From an uncultured Candidatus Marinamargulisbacteria bacterium (GTDB lineage Bacteria > Margulisbacteria > Marinamargulisbacteria > UBA817 > CACECR01), in contig CACECR010000005.1 in NCBI GenBank assembly GCA_902558105.1, positions 1 through 43,130 of the forward strand: DNA of 43,130 nucleotides, given 5' to 3'. Below the pieces are notes generated by a model, which saw nothing but the letters and a program-made list of their open reading frames with translations, had not been told where the DNA came from and did no database searches. How positions within the stretch are numbered: the first letter of the stretch is position 1; every line of letters starts with the position of its first letter. This document shows, piece after piece, positions 26,001 to 34,244 of this stretch. The translations under genes were made by a program, and so were the position numbers.

Positions 26001-27359
26001 ATGCAAGAACGAATTCCGCCTCAAAATTTAGAAGCTGAACAATCTGTTTTAGGGTCTATGATGTTATCAAAGGATGCAATTGCCGTCGTAAGTGGTAGGT
26101 TGCAGCCGGAATATTTTTATAAAGATGCTCATATGCATTTGTACAATGCTATTATTCAATTAATGAAAAAAGGGGATCCTGTTGACTTAGTTACTGTTAC
26201 ATCTGAACTCAAGAAAATGGACTTACTGGAGCAAGCTGGTGGTAAAGCTTATATTGTGGATGTCCTTAATTCGGTACCTACGGCTACAAATGTTGATTAT
26301 TACGCTAATATTGTTCAGGAAAAAGCACTCCTTCGTCGACTTATTGATATCGGTGGAAATATTTTAGAAAATTCCTTTCAAGATCAGGACGATGTTGATC
26401 AGATTTTGGGTAATGCTCAACGTGATATTTTAGAAATTAGTAAAGAAAATATTCAAAATGATTTTGTAAAATTAGAGCATATCGTCTCAACGGTTTGGGA
26501 TGATATTAATGATACTTATGATAATGAAGATGGAATTTTAGGGGTATCCACTGGTTATTCAGATTTAGATGATATGACCTCTGGGTTTCAACCCGGAGAT
26601 TTGGTTATTTTAGCGGCACGACCGTCTATGGGTAAAACTGCATTAGCGTTAAATTTTGCCCTTAATGCGTCTATATTAAAAGAAGATTTAGTGGCTATAT
26701 TCAGTTGTGAGATGCCTAAAGAGCAGTTGGCGTTAAGAATGTTAGCCGCTGAAGCTAAAGTAGATTTGGGTCGGTTACGTACCGCTAATATTCATGAAAA
26801 TGAATATAGAGGTCTCTCTCAAGCATTAGGGCGTTTATCAGAAGCGCCCATGTATATTGATGATACGCCAAGTATTACGCCTTTGATGATGCGTGCGAAG
26901 TGTCGCCGGTTGCAAATGGAAGGTGAGTTAAGGTTAATCATTGTGGATTATTTGCAGCTCATGAGATCGGGTAAAAAGAGGGTTGAAAGTCGGTATCAAG
27001 AAGTATCAGATATTGTTCGTGAAGTTAAGGCTCTTGGTAAAGAGTTGAAAATACCAATTATTGCACTGTCCCAGCTGTCTCGTGATGTTGAGAAGCGAGG
27101 AGGCGATTTACCTAAATTATCTGATTTACGAGAATCTGGAGAGATTGAGCAGACGGCTGACTTAGTGCTGTTTATTCACCGTGATGACTATTATGATCAA
27201 GAGAAAACGGAAAAATATAGTCCCACAAAGATTGTTATTGCGAAACAACGTAATGGTCCTACTGGAGATATTAACTTAGTATTTAGACGAGATGTTGGTC
27301 GTTTTGAATCGGCTACTATGGTTCCTGAGGCGGTTGTGGATGCGACAGTATCTATGTAA
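26001..27359 (+). CDS. dnaB: Replicative DNA helicase
   Basis: DnaB is the hexameric helicase of the replication fork and recruits primase. The 452 residues begin IPPQNLEAEQSVLGSMMLS, the typical N-terminal domain. The RecA-like C-terminal domain has Walker A ARPSMGKTALAL, the switch glutamic acid in SCEMPKEQLALRM, Walker B LIIVDYLQLM and ALSQLSRDVEKR with the arginine-rich end. No intein is present. Its last 20 nt overlap the start of the lptD-like gene. Confidence 0.98.
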   Translation: MQERIPPQNLEAEQSVLGSMMLSKDAIAVVSGRLQPEYFYKDAHMHLYNAIIQLMKKGDPVDLVTVTSELKKMDLLEQAGGKAYIVDVLNSVPTATNVDYYANIVQEKALLRRLIDIGGNILENSFQDQDDVDQILGNAQRDILEISKENIQNDFVKLEHIVSTVWDDINDTYDNEDGILGVSTGYSDLDDMTSGFQPGDLVILAARPSMGKTALALNFALNASILKEDLVAIFSCEMPKEQLALRMLAAEAKVDLGRLRTANIHENEYRGLSQALGRLSEAPMYIDDTPSITPLMMRAKCRRLQMEGELRLIIVDYLQLMRSGKKRVESRYQEVSDIVREVKALGKELKIPIIALSQLSRDVEKRGGDLPKLSDLRESGEIEQTADLVLFIHRDDYYDQEKTEKYSPTKIVIAKQRNGPTGDINLVFRRDVGRFESATMVPEAVVDATVSM

Positions 27360-28872
27360 ATTATTTATTATATTACAATTTTTTGTTGTGTCAGCGGAGT
27401 CGTTTGAAATTGCTGGACGGGCATTTGATTTAGAAGCCGATCATGTTGTTTTTGATCAAGTGACAGGTAATATTGAAGCTTCACGTAACGTTTCTATTCA
27501 AATTAATGAGTACTATATTCAAGCGGAGTCGTTTCGATATGATGCTCAAACTGTTTCGATTACGTTGAGTCAGGACGTAAGGGTTCGTTTTAGAGACGTT
27601 GAATTATCTGTAGATGAGTTACAGTATACAGTGCTGTCTGATAGTGGGGTCGCATATAATGTCTCATTTCAGGTTGATGATTTATATGTGACCGCAGATA
27701 AAGCGGAATTAAAAAATGATACGATTTATTTCTTGAATATTTTATATACTAAATGTTCGTTAGAGGATGGGCAGCATTATGAATTTTCCTCTGATGAGTT
27801 GTCTTATCAGCGTTTAACGTCACTTTTGGTAAGTAAAGAAAATTCTTTTCATTTTTATGGGTTCCGATTTTTTAAGTATCCATTATTTACTAGGTATTTA
27901 AGTCGCGATTCAGAGGAATCTATTATTTCTATTTTTCCATCGTTTGGTAAAACACGTTCAGAAGGTAGCTATATTAAGTTTGGGATTCCATATTTTATAA
28001 ACTCTACTTCATTAGGTAAATACCGTTTAGAAACTTCTGAAAAAAGGGGGTTAATGCTAGGTGCGTCTCATAATCAGATATTGACTGACTTTCAAGAGTT
28101 AAAGTTAAGGGCTTTTTACTTTCCTAATGAGCCAGTTGTGAATTTTGGTGTTGATTACCTTTACTTTTTCAGTGATCGTCAGTTGGATGATCCTGTTAAG
28201 AAATTTTTTTCTTCAACTAATGAATCATCTGAAGACTCCTTTTTTAAATTTTCTTATCAAGAATTTATGATACAAAATGATACGATTGTTTCCAAACGAC
28301 CTGAGCTTGGCCTTCGAACTACTTATTCATTATTTGATGCTATTCATCAATTGGATCTTAGTACAGGATCTTATGATGAATCTGATACGCAGGCATTTCG
28401 TCATGCCATTGATTTACAATCATCTTATTTATTATTTAAAAATACGGACATTTCTTTCGGTGTAGGGCATGACCTTTCGGCTTATTATTATCGATATCGT
28501 GATTTTCAAAATACATTTCTTTCAGATTGGAAAAATAAATTGGAGAATTCTTGGAAGCGAGGAATTTTAAGATTATTTCTTGTATTTAATCAAGGAATTT
28601 TAAAGGAGTTTGGATATAATCATCTGTACTATACTAATGGTTTAAGTATTTTTGACTTTGATTCGTTTAATCAAGTTGAAGTGTCTGAGTTATATACTAA
28701 ATTAGAGTTTCCTATTCAAAATTTTCGTTTTATTTTAACGAGTTATTATCAAGTTGAATTAGAAACATTTCGTTCGATACGTTTAGAGTCTTTGTATAGG
28801 ATTCATTGTTGGGATCTTCAATTTATAACGGATTTTTCACGGAAATATGTGTCGTTAGGCTTTTCTTTTTGA
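27340..28872 (+). CDS. lptD: LptD-like outer-membrane LPS-assembly protein
   Basis: I use the ATG at 27340, which gives a clean signal peptide (LCKLFIILQFFVVSA); the track start would place 16 extra residues before it. The product is 510 residues. The N-terminal part (about 25-160) is an OstA/LptA-type beta-jellyroll (FDLEADHVVFDQVTGNIEAS, AELKNDTIYF). The remainder looks like alternating beta-barrel strands rich in Tyr/Phe. The end, YRIHCWDLQFITDFSRKY...GFSF, resembles the Cys-Trp strand of LptD and closes with a terminal Phe, an outer-membrane insertion signal. It is short against the ~780 residues of E. coli LptD. This is the best evidence in the window for an outer membrane with LPS-like lipid. 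It overlaps dnaB by 20 nt. Confidence 0.8.
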   Translation: MRQYLCKLFIILQFFVVSAESFEIAGRAFDLEADHVVFDQVTGNIEASRNVSIQINEYYIQAESFRYDAQTVSITLSQDVRVRFRDVELSVDELQYTVLSDSGVAYNVSFQVDDLYVTADKAELKNDTIYFLNILYTKCSLEDGQHYEFSSDELSYQRLTSLLVSKENSFHFYGFRFFKYPLFTRYLSRDSEESIISIFPSFGKTRSEGSYIKFGIPYFINSTSLGKYRLETSEKRGLMLGASHNQILTDFQELKLRAFYFPNEPVVNFGVDYLYFFSDRQLDDPVKKFFSSTNESSEDSFFKFSYQEFMIQNDTIVSKRPELGLRTTYSLFDAIHQLDLSTGSYDESDTQAFRHAIDLQSSYLLFKNTDISFGVGHDLSAYYYRYRDFQNTFLSDWKNKLENSWKRGILRLFLVFNQGILKEFGYNHLYYTNGLSIFDFDSFNQVEVSELYTKLEFPIQNFRFILTSYYQVELETFRSIRLESLYRIHCWDLQFITDFSRKYVSLGFSF

Positions 28873-28932
28873 TTAAGTGAAATCTTTATCTTTTTAATTA
28901 CGATAAAATAATAAGAGTAGAGTGAGGAATTT

Positions 28933-30981
28933 ATGACATTAAATCAACAACAGTTAGAAGCGATAAATTATTGTGAGGGTCCATTATTGATCCAAGCGGG
29001 TGCGGGGGTTGGAAAGACACGAGTTTTAGCTCAAAAAATTATGTTGTTATTAGATCAGGGGGTATCTCCATCTTCAATCTTATCATTTTCTTTTACGTCT
29101 AAAGCGGCTAAGGAATTATCGGATCGTTTAATGTTAGACTCTAAAGAAGAGTTATGGATTACAACGTTCCATTCTTTTTGTTTGCGATTGTTAATTGATT
29201 ATAAACAGTATTTAAATTTTTCTTATATTAAAGTTATTTCTGAATCCAAGAAAACGGCTTTCTTAGAAGAGCTTTATAAACGTTCTAAGTTATCGTTGTT
29301 TATGATTTCTTATGAGCAAGCGGTGTTATATATTTCAACATTTAAGAATAATTTAATTTCACAAGAGTGTGCTAATTCGTCTGTTAAATCTGATTTAGAG
29401 CGTGCGATTGTTGATTTTTATATTGAATATGAGGCATTTAAGCTAGACAATGGATATATTGATTTTGATGATATGATTTGTCAAGCTGTTCAACTTTTAG
29501 AATCTGAACCTACTATTTTAAATAAGTATCATTTAAGGTTTGATTATGTGTTTGTAGATGAGTATCAGGATACAAACTATGTGCAAAATAAACTATTTTT
29601 ATTACTAGCTAAAGAGGCCAAGCATCAAGTCGTTGTTGGAGATTTTGATCAAATGATTTACGCTTGGCGTGGTGCAAATAGAGAGTGTATGGCTCAATTT
29701 TGTTCATATTTTAAGTCTGTTAAAGAGATTGTGTTAGAGCAAAATTATCGAAACTCTTTTTTGATTTTATCTATAGCCAATCAATTAATTGAATCGACTA
29801 AAAATCGTAAGGCTAAACGATTGGTAGCGCAGACAGATAAAGGTGCTCCGGTAGAGTTAATAATATTAGATGATGATGCAGATGAAATATCATTTGTTGT
29901 TCGTAAAATTAAGGAATTAAGGTTTAAGGAATCATTACAATTGAAAGATATTGCGATTTTGGTTCGTACTCATCAGCATGGACAAAAATTAAAAATAAAA
30001 TTGACTAAACATGGCTTAATTTCAAATTTGAATTCTAAGCGTTATTCACAGCTGTCTGATGTTGTTTTTATTTCAAATGTTATATCTTATCATTTAGTTC
30101 AGTCTGATTTAGAGGCTTTAAAGGGTATCGTTTCGTTTTTGGAATCGAAAAAAATTGATATTGAATCTGTTGATGAAATCAATGAAACTCTTACTCCAAA
30201 AACCATTGCATTTTTGACTTCATTTGCTACTTTTTTGGATACGTGTTCAGATGATGGGATTCGGTTTGTTGATGAGTTGATTCCTTTTTTAATGCCTTAC
30301 TTATCACCCGGTTATTCTCAATACTCTGAAATTTTTCATTCTCATTTTTCATTAAGGCCCTATTCTTTAACACAATTAAAGGCGAAATTGTTATTGTTAC
30401 TAAATGATCAAGTTGAAGATCTTGATTCGATACAGTTAATGACAGCGCATCATTCTAAAGGAAAAGAATTTACAGCGGTCTTTGTGCTTGGTTTAGAAGA
30501 AGGAAACTTTCCTTATACATTTGGTACGTCTGTGGATCTTGATGAAGAACGACGTGTATTATATGTAGCTATGACTCGTGCGAAAGAGTTTTTGTATTTA
30601 GGATTCGTTCGACATCGTTATTACTTTGGAACTAAGGCTAATATGTTAGTTTCATCATTTATTATGGGTCTTAATTCTAGTTTATTTAATGTGTATTTTT
30701 CTGAAAAAGCGTTTATGTTAGAAGATAGTTATACTAAGTCATTAAAAAATAGCTTTCCACACCATAAATTGATGCAAGAGTATAAAGAAATGTTGAATTC
30801 CGATTCTATTGCATTTGATATTCATGAGGGAGATTCGGTGGTTCATCAAACCTTAGGTGAAGCCATTGTTCTTAAAAAAGAAGGGACTGGTTTAAATGAA
30901 ATTGTTCATTTACAATTTAAAGAAGGTGTAAAGCAACTTAACTTGCAATACGCCCCTTTGTTTCCAAAAAAAGAGTCGTAA
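28933..30981 (+). CDS. UvrD/PcrA/Rep-type superfamily 1 DNA helicase
   Basis: A 682-residue 3'-5' helicase. The Q motif is LNQQQLEAINY, Walker A is AGAGVGKTRVLA (Val where most have Ser), motif Ia FTSKAAKELSDRL, Walker B VDEYQDTNYVQ, motif III GDFDQMIYAWRGAN, motif IV EQNYRNS, motif V MTAHHSKGKEF, and motif VI ERRVLYVAMTRAKEFLYL. The C-terminal ~60 residues end in a Tudor-like segment (GDSVVHQTLGEAIVLKKEG) as in PcrA/UvrD. It is somewhat shorter than PcrA, mainly in the 2B domain. It likely acts in repair, next to uvrA and dnaB. The start has a GTGAGGA site. I cannot separate PcrA from UvrD or Rep, so I give no symbol. Confidence 0.93.
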   Translation: MTLNQQQLEAINYCEGPLLIQAGAGVGKTRVLAQKIMLLLDQGVSPSSILSFSFTSKAAKELSDRLMLDSKEELWITTFHSFCLRLLIDYKQYLNFSYIKVISESKKTAFLEELYKRSKLSLFMISYEQAVLYISTFKNNLISQECANSSVKSDLERAIVDFYIEYEAFKLDNGYIDFDDMICQAVQLLESEPTILNKYHLRFDYVFVDEYQDTNYVQNKLFLLLAKEAKHQVVVGDFDQMIYAWRGANRECMAQFCSYFKSVKEIVLEQNYRNSFLILSIANQLIESTKNRKAKRLVAQTDKGAPVELIILDDDADEISFVVRKIKELRFKESLQLKDIAILVRTHQHGQKLKIKLTKHGLISNLNSKRYSQLSDVVFISNVISYHLVQSDLEALKGIVSFLESKKIDIESVDEINETLTPKTIAFLTSFATFLDTCSDDGIRFVDELIPFLMPYLSPGYSQYSEIFHSHFSLRPYSLTQLKAKLLLLLNDQVEDLDSIQLMTAHHSKGKEFTAVFVLGLEEGNFPYTFGTSVDLDEERRVLYVAMTRAKEFLYLGFVRHRYYFGTKANMLVSSFIMGLNSSLFNVYFSEKAFMLEDSYTKSLKNSFPHHKLMQEYKEMLNSDSIAFDIHEGDSVVHQTLGEAIVLKKEGTGLNEIVHLQFKEGVKQLNLQYAPLFPKKES

Positions 30982-30985
30982 GTAA

Positions 30986-32371
30986 ATGACAATTGATGAT
31001 AGTATTCAATCACATCTTGTGACCAGTTCGCCTTGGTCTTTATCCTATTATTCGTCGGGTTTTAACAAATCGCAGCTTGTTAAGTTTCAAGATCAAGCGG
31101 ATGAGTTAGGATGTGTGGCACATTTTCAATCGATATTAGAAGGTGCAATTGTTAATACGTCGGAAAAACGATCGGTTATGCACCATGCGTGTCGGGCTCC
31201 TCACCATTCATTCTATCAGTCACAATTAGCTGATCTAGAGTCTCTCGTTGATTGGCAACAGTCTGGGTCTTTTTCGTTTGATCATATTGTGTATGTGGGA
31301 ATAGGTGGATCATTTTTAGGACCTAAGTTATTAGACCATGCGGCTCGATTAATGGGTCTTTCATCAAGCGTAACAGTTTCATTTATTTCGTCAATCGATC
31401 CTCATGAAGTGTACTCAACCTTAAATTCTTTAACAGTGTCTCGTACATTATTTATTGTGGTGTCAAAAAGTGGCTCAACTAGTGAGACCCTAGATAATAT
31501 TGAGATGATTCGATCTTATTTAGTTCAGAATGGCCATTCGGAGGCGAGTCATCGTAATCAATTTATGGTGATTACGACTCAGGGTTCACAATTGGATGAT
31601 GAGTCTCTATTTGTTAAACGTTTATATATTGATGAGGCGGTCGGTGGACGATTTTCGATTTCATCTGTAGTTGGAATGGCGTTGCTTGCTTTATCTTTAG
31701 GGGTGTCGGCGGTTCATGAATTTCTGGAGGGTGCGAATGAGATGGATCAATCGGCATTAAACCCCGATATTACAGAAAACCTATCGTTATTTACGGCATT
31801 TTTAAATCGATATTATCGTGAGTTGTGTGGGTATTCGGCACGTGCGGTGGTTCCGTATTGTTCGGCGTTAACGCATTTACCAGATTATTTACAGCAGTTG
31901 ATTTGTGAAAGTTTGGGTAAGCCTTCCGATACATTGTCAGGGCCGTTGGTTACGGGCGGAATGGGTCCGAATATTCAACATTCATTATTTCAGCATTTTC
32001 ATGATAGTTCAGAGTCGGTTCCAATTCAATTTATAGCTATTAAGCGTGCCTCCTCTCCAGAGTATCAATCGTATCAAACGGTATTAAATCAGCATTGTGT
32101 GTCACAGCTTGTCTCGTTTTTAAAACGGCCGCAGTCGATGGGATTAGCGCCTAAACCGACGTCGTTATTATTCACAGAGTCGTTAACCTTGAAATCGTTA
32201 GGGGCACTCATTGCCTATTATGAAAATACCGTTACCTTTGAAGGTTTTTTATATGGCATTAATGCCTATGATCAGCCGGCGGTGGAGTACGGAAAATCGT
32301 TAATGCGACAGATGGAGTCGGCCGATGTGGACGACGACTTATTGCGATCCTTTCAGGCGTTGATGGACTAA
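30986..32371 (+). CDS. pgi: Glucose-6-phosphate isomerase
   Basis: Pgi interconverts glucose-6-phosphate and fructose-6-phosphate. The SIS-fold motifs are VYVGIGGSFLGPKLL and FIVVSKSGSTSETLDNI. The catalytic region includes VGGRFSISSVVGM and GANEMD, and the C-terminal FEGFLYGINAYDQPAVEYGKSL carries the Lys. At 461 residues it is the shorter bacterial form. It begins 4 nt after the helicase stop. Toward its 3' end the codon use becomes visibly richer in G/C, as in tyrS and lysS. Confidence 0.95.
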   Translation: MTIDDSIQSHLVTSSPWSLSYYSSGFNKSQLVKFQDQADELGCVAHFQSILEGAIVNTSEKRSVMHHACRAPHHSFYQSQLADLESLVDWQQSGSFSFDHIVYVGIGGSFLGPKLLDHAARLMGLSSSVTVSFISSIDPHEVYSTLNSLTVSRTLFIVVSKSGSTSETLDNIEMIRSYLVQNGHSEASHRNQFMVITTQGSQLDDESLFVKRLYIDEAVGGRFSISSVVGMALLALSLGVSAVHEFLEGANEMDQSALNPDITENLSLFTAFLNRYYRELCGYSARAVVPYCSALTHLPDYLQQLICESLGKPSDTLSGPLVTGGMGPNIQHSLFQHFHDSSESVPIQFIAIKRASSPEYQSYQTVLNQHCVSQLVSFLKRPQSMGLAPKPTSLLFTESLTLKSLGALIAYYENTVTFEGFLYGINAYDQPAVEYGKSLMRQMESADVDDDLLRSFQALMD

Positions 32372-32384
32372 GTTTTTTTGTAGC

Positions 32385-32414
32385 GTTGCCAGTGTGTGTT
32401 TTCACTGTTAAAAT
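32385..32414 (+). promoter_or_regulatory. Promoter of tRNA-Leu
   Basis: TTGCCA, an 18-nt spacer, TAAAAT: both boxes match at 5 of 6. The predicted start is about 10 nt before the mature 5' end of the tRNA, so the tRNA has its own promoter although pgi is just upstream. Confidence 0.6.
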
Positions 32415-32430
32415 AATGACACTTTATAGT

Positions 32431-32516
32431 GCGCGTGTGGCGGAACTAGGTAGACGCGCTAGACTTAGGATCTAGTGCCGCAAGGCGTGGGGGTTCGATT
32501 CCCTCCACGCGCACCA
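32431..32516 (+). tRNA. tRNA-Leu (anticodon UAG)
   Basis: The 86-nt cloverleaf has a 7-bp acceptor stem GCGCGTG/CACGCGC and an anticodon arm CTAGA-cttagga-TCTAG with anticodon TAG, which reads CUN codons. It has a long class II variable arm (TGCCGCAAGGCG), a T-arm GGGGGTTCGATTCCCTC, and an encoded ACCA 3' end. The long variable arm agrees with the leucine identity. Confidence 0.97.
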
Positions 32517-32645
32517 TTTATAACTTGATACTATGTAGTTTAGTAAGAGCTAATAGATTTTTACCTAGGTGTTTATTTATTTTCTTCAGTTTTTATGAAA
32601 CATAATCGATAACTCTCTTAATTAGGGGTATCTTACGCATAATAT

Positions 32646-32664
32646 CTCCTGTTTTTTAGGGGAG
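32646..32664 (+). promoter_or_regulatory. Small hairpin that would cover the ribosome site of the downstream gene
   Basis: CTCC (32646-32649) can pair with the GGAG (32661-32664) that serves as Shine-Dalgarno for the ATG at 32670, with an 11-nt loop. The stem is short, so a translational switch is only a suggestion. Confidence 0.3.
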
Positions 32665-32669
32665 TTTTT

Positions 32670-33290
32670 ATGCCATTGTCACCAGTTCCGAGTTCAGGTC
32701 CGCCTAAAAGGCCAGGTTCAACAGGTTCAGGAAAGTCGTCACAGGGAGATTCAGGTCAAGGTTCTTCAATGGAAGGGACTCCAGATGGTTCCCCACAAGG
32801 TTCAAGACGTGTTTCCACAGCGAATGCGGCTGAACTTGAAGCTCAGCTAGCTCAATTTGGTGGTATGAAGAGACACGGTGCAATGAGAGAGTCTGGTAGT
32901 GTTCCATCAGAATCTTCGACAAAATTTAGAGAAGCGGTATCAAAAAACAAAGTTCAAATCGATGGTATAACTTATGATTTAGCTACACGTGAAGGTCAAC
33001 GGGCTGTACTAGACGAATTAACGGGAGAGGGTGTTTATTCTCTTGCAGATGCTGTGGAGGTAAGCCAAGATGAAGATTCTGCTTATGCAGATCTAATTGA
33101 AGTGGTTGGAGAGGCTATTCGTACATGTTTTACATTGAAACCTGGGATTTATGACGGTTTGGATCCGGATGACGATCCCCTTGAAGAATTTTTTTATGAG
33201 GCAGGCGAACGTGCTATACAATTTGAAATGTTGAAAGATAAATTAGAAAGGGATAAGCCTCTTTCGAAGGATGATATGTCCTTTCTGTAA
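32670..33290 (+). CDS. Open 5' piece of the broken gene (206 aa, unknown)
   Basis: This piece has its own strong ribosome site (GGGGAG, 5 nt before the ATG), so a truncated product may still be made. Residues 1-60 are low complexity (SSGPPKRPGSTGSGKSSQGD). Residues 90-206 are acidic and helical (EGVYSLADAVEVSQDEDSAY; DPDDDPLEEFFYEAGERAIQ). There is no signal peptide or membrane segment. Confidence 0.5.
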   Translation: MPLSPVPSSGPPKRPGSTGSGKSSQGDSGQGSSMEGTPDGSPQGSRRVSTANAAELEAQLAQFGGMKRHGAMRESGSVPSESSTKFREAVSKNKVQIDGITYDLATREGQRAVLDELTGEGVYSLADAVEVSQDEDSAYADLIEVVGEAIRTCFTLKPGIYDGLDPDDDPLEEFFYEAGERAIQFEMLKDKLERDKPLSKDDMSFL

Positions 33291-33308
33291 GAGCAAGTTG
33301 AGTCTACT

Positions 33309-33869
33309 TTGATTTCTAAGTCTGACCTAAAACCTTTTCAAACTGATGTGGATAGGTATGTTGCTCATAAATTATTTAAAACATTGGGTGATCAGGGTTT
33401 AGACTTATTTGAACCACTGGTTAAATATGCTAAACAAAAAACTATGAATACAGCTATGGGTTCTTACCAATATTTTGATTTTTCTTCAAATAGGCCTTTT
33501 TTTATGAAAAAACTTCATGATTTTACAACATTGTCTCCAACAGGTATTGATACTATAGTTCAATTTTTAATGCATTCCGATGATCCATCGGCTATGTTAG
33601 CGGCATTTACTCAACCTCTACCCGCCGAACCTATGAAGGGAGTTTCTATTGAAACCTCAGAGCAAAAGCTTAAGGCTATTAGCTCCTTATCGATGATTCA
33701 AAATCCGGTCGCTTCAATGTGTTTTTATTTGGAAGGCCTTGCAATAAATAAAGGATTTGATTTCCCCCCAAGAAGTATTTCAAAAAAAAGAAGATTACAA
33801 CAATTAACTCATTTGTTGTCTTTAAGAATTTCTATGGGAGATAAAGATACAACTAAATTGTTAAGATAA
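33309..33869 (+). CDS. Open middle piece of the broken gene (186 aa, unknown)
   Basis: The track places a TTG start here, but no convincing ribosome site precedes it and the frame is simply the continuation of the piece before the TAA. I read it as the middle of the former gene, not an independent one. It is polar and helical, with a basic segment (PPRSISKKRRLQQLTHLLSL) near the end. Confidence 0.35.
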   Translation: MISKSDLKPFQTDVDRYVAHKLFKTLGDQGLDLFEPLVKYAKQKTMNTAMGSYQYFDFSSNRPFFMKKLHDFTTLSPTGIDTIVQFLMHSDDPSAMLAAFTQPLPAEPMKGVSIETSEQKLKAISSLSMIQNPVASMCFYLEGLAINKGFDFPPRSISKKRRLQQLTHLLSLRISMGDKDTTKLLR

Positions 33870-34244
33870 AAGATGCACTTGAAGAGCTTCCAGATTTGGG
33901 ACCTCGTATAGATGCTTTAGAAACAAAAGCTAAAGAAGTAAACCATCTTTTTAAGCAAATACCTCCACTGCCCCCTCAAGAAAGAATAGATTATCTTTTA
34001 AAGTTGAAGGATCACCGTTAGATGCTGCAACAAATGAGGAAAAACTTATTTTTCTTGAAGCTCACAAGTTTTTAACCCCCCACTTTCACCACCACGTTAA
34101 CTATAATGGTGCTATATTGCTACTGTTAGTACTAGAGCTTAATCTTCCTTTCATTGAGTTCGATTCCCTGTTTTACATTCTAAGTTCAAATTGTTAAAAT
34201 AAGCATGTAGATTTTTACTATTTTCTTAACTTGAAAGGACTATT

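Larger units (their letters stand above)
32670..34197 (+). pseudogene. Broken long gene of unknown function (Ser/Gly/Pro-rich N-terminus)
   Basis: Three open pieces appear to belong to one former gene of about 500 codons. Piece 1 (32670-33290) and piece 2 are in the same frame, separated only by a TAA (33288-33290); the frame is open from there into piece 2 (EQVESTLISKSDLKPF...). Piece 2 ends at TAA 33867-33869, but a one-base shift continues as KDALEELPDLGPRIDALETK...QERIDYLLK. A second shift near 34003 continues as VEGSPLDAATNEEKLIFLEAHK and ends at 34195-34197. The codon style of the frameshifted parts still looks coding. The N-terminal ~60 residues are disordered (Ser/Gly/Pro), followed by a helical body. 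I do not recognise a family. A decayed secreted or host-directed protein would fit the composition, but this is inference. Confidence 0.7.

Noticed and set aside
33288-33290. TAA recoding (stop read-through) in the broken gene
   Set aside because: Two later frameshifts in the same gene make simple decay more likely, and TAA is an ordinary stop in other genes here.
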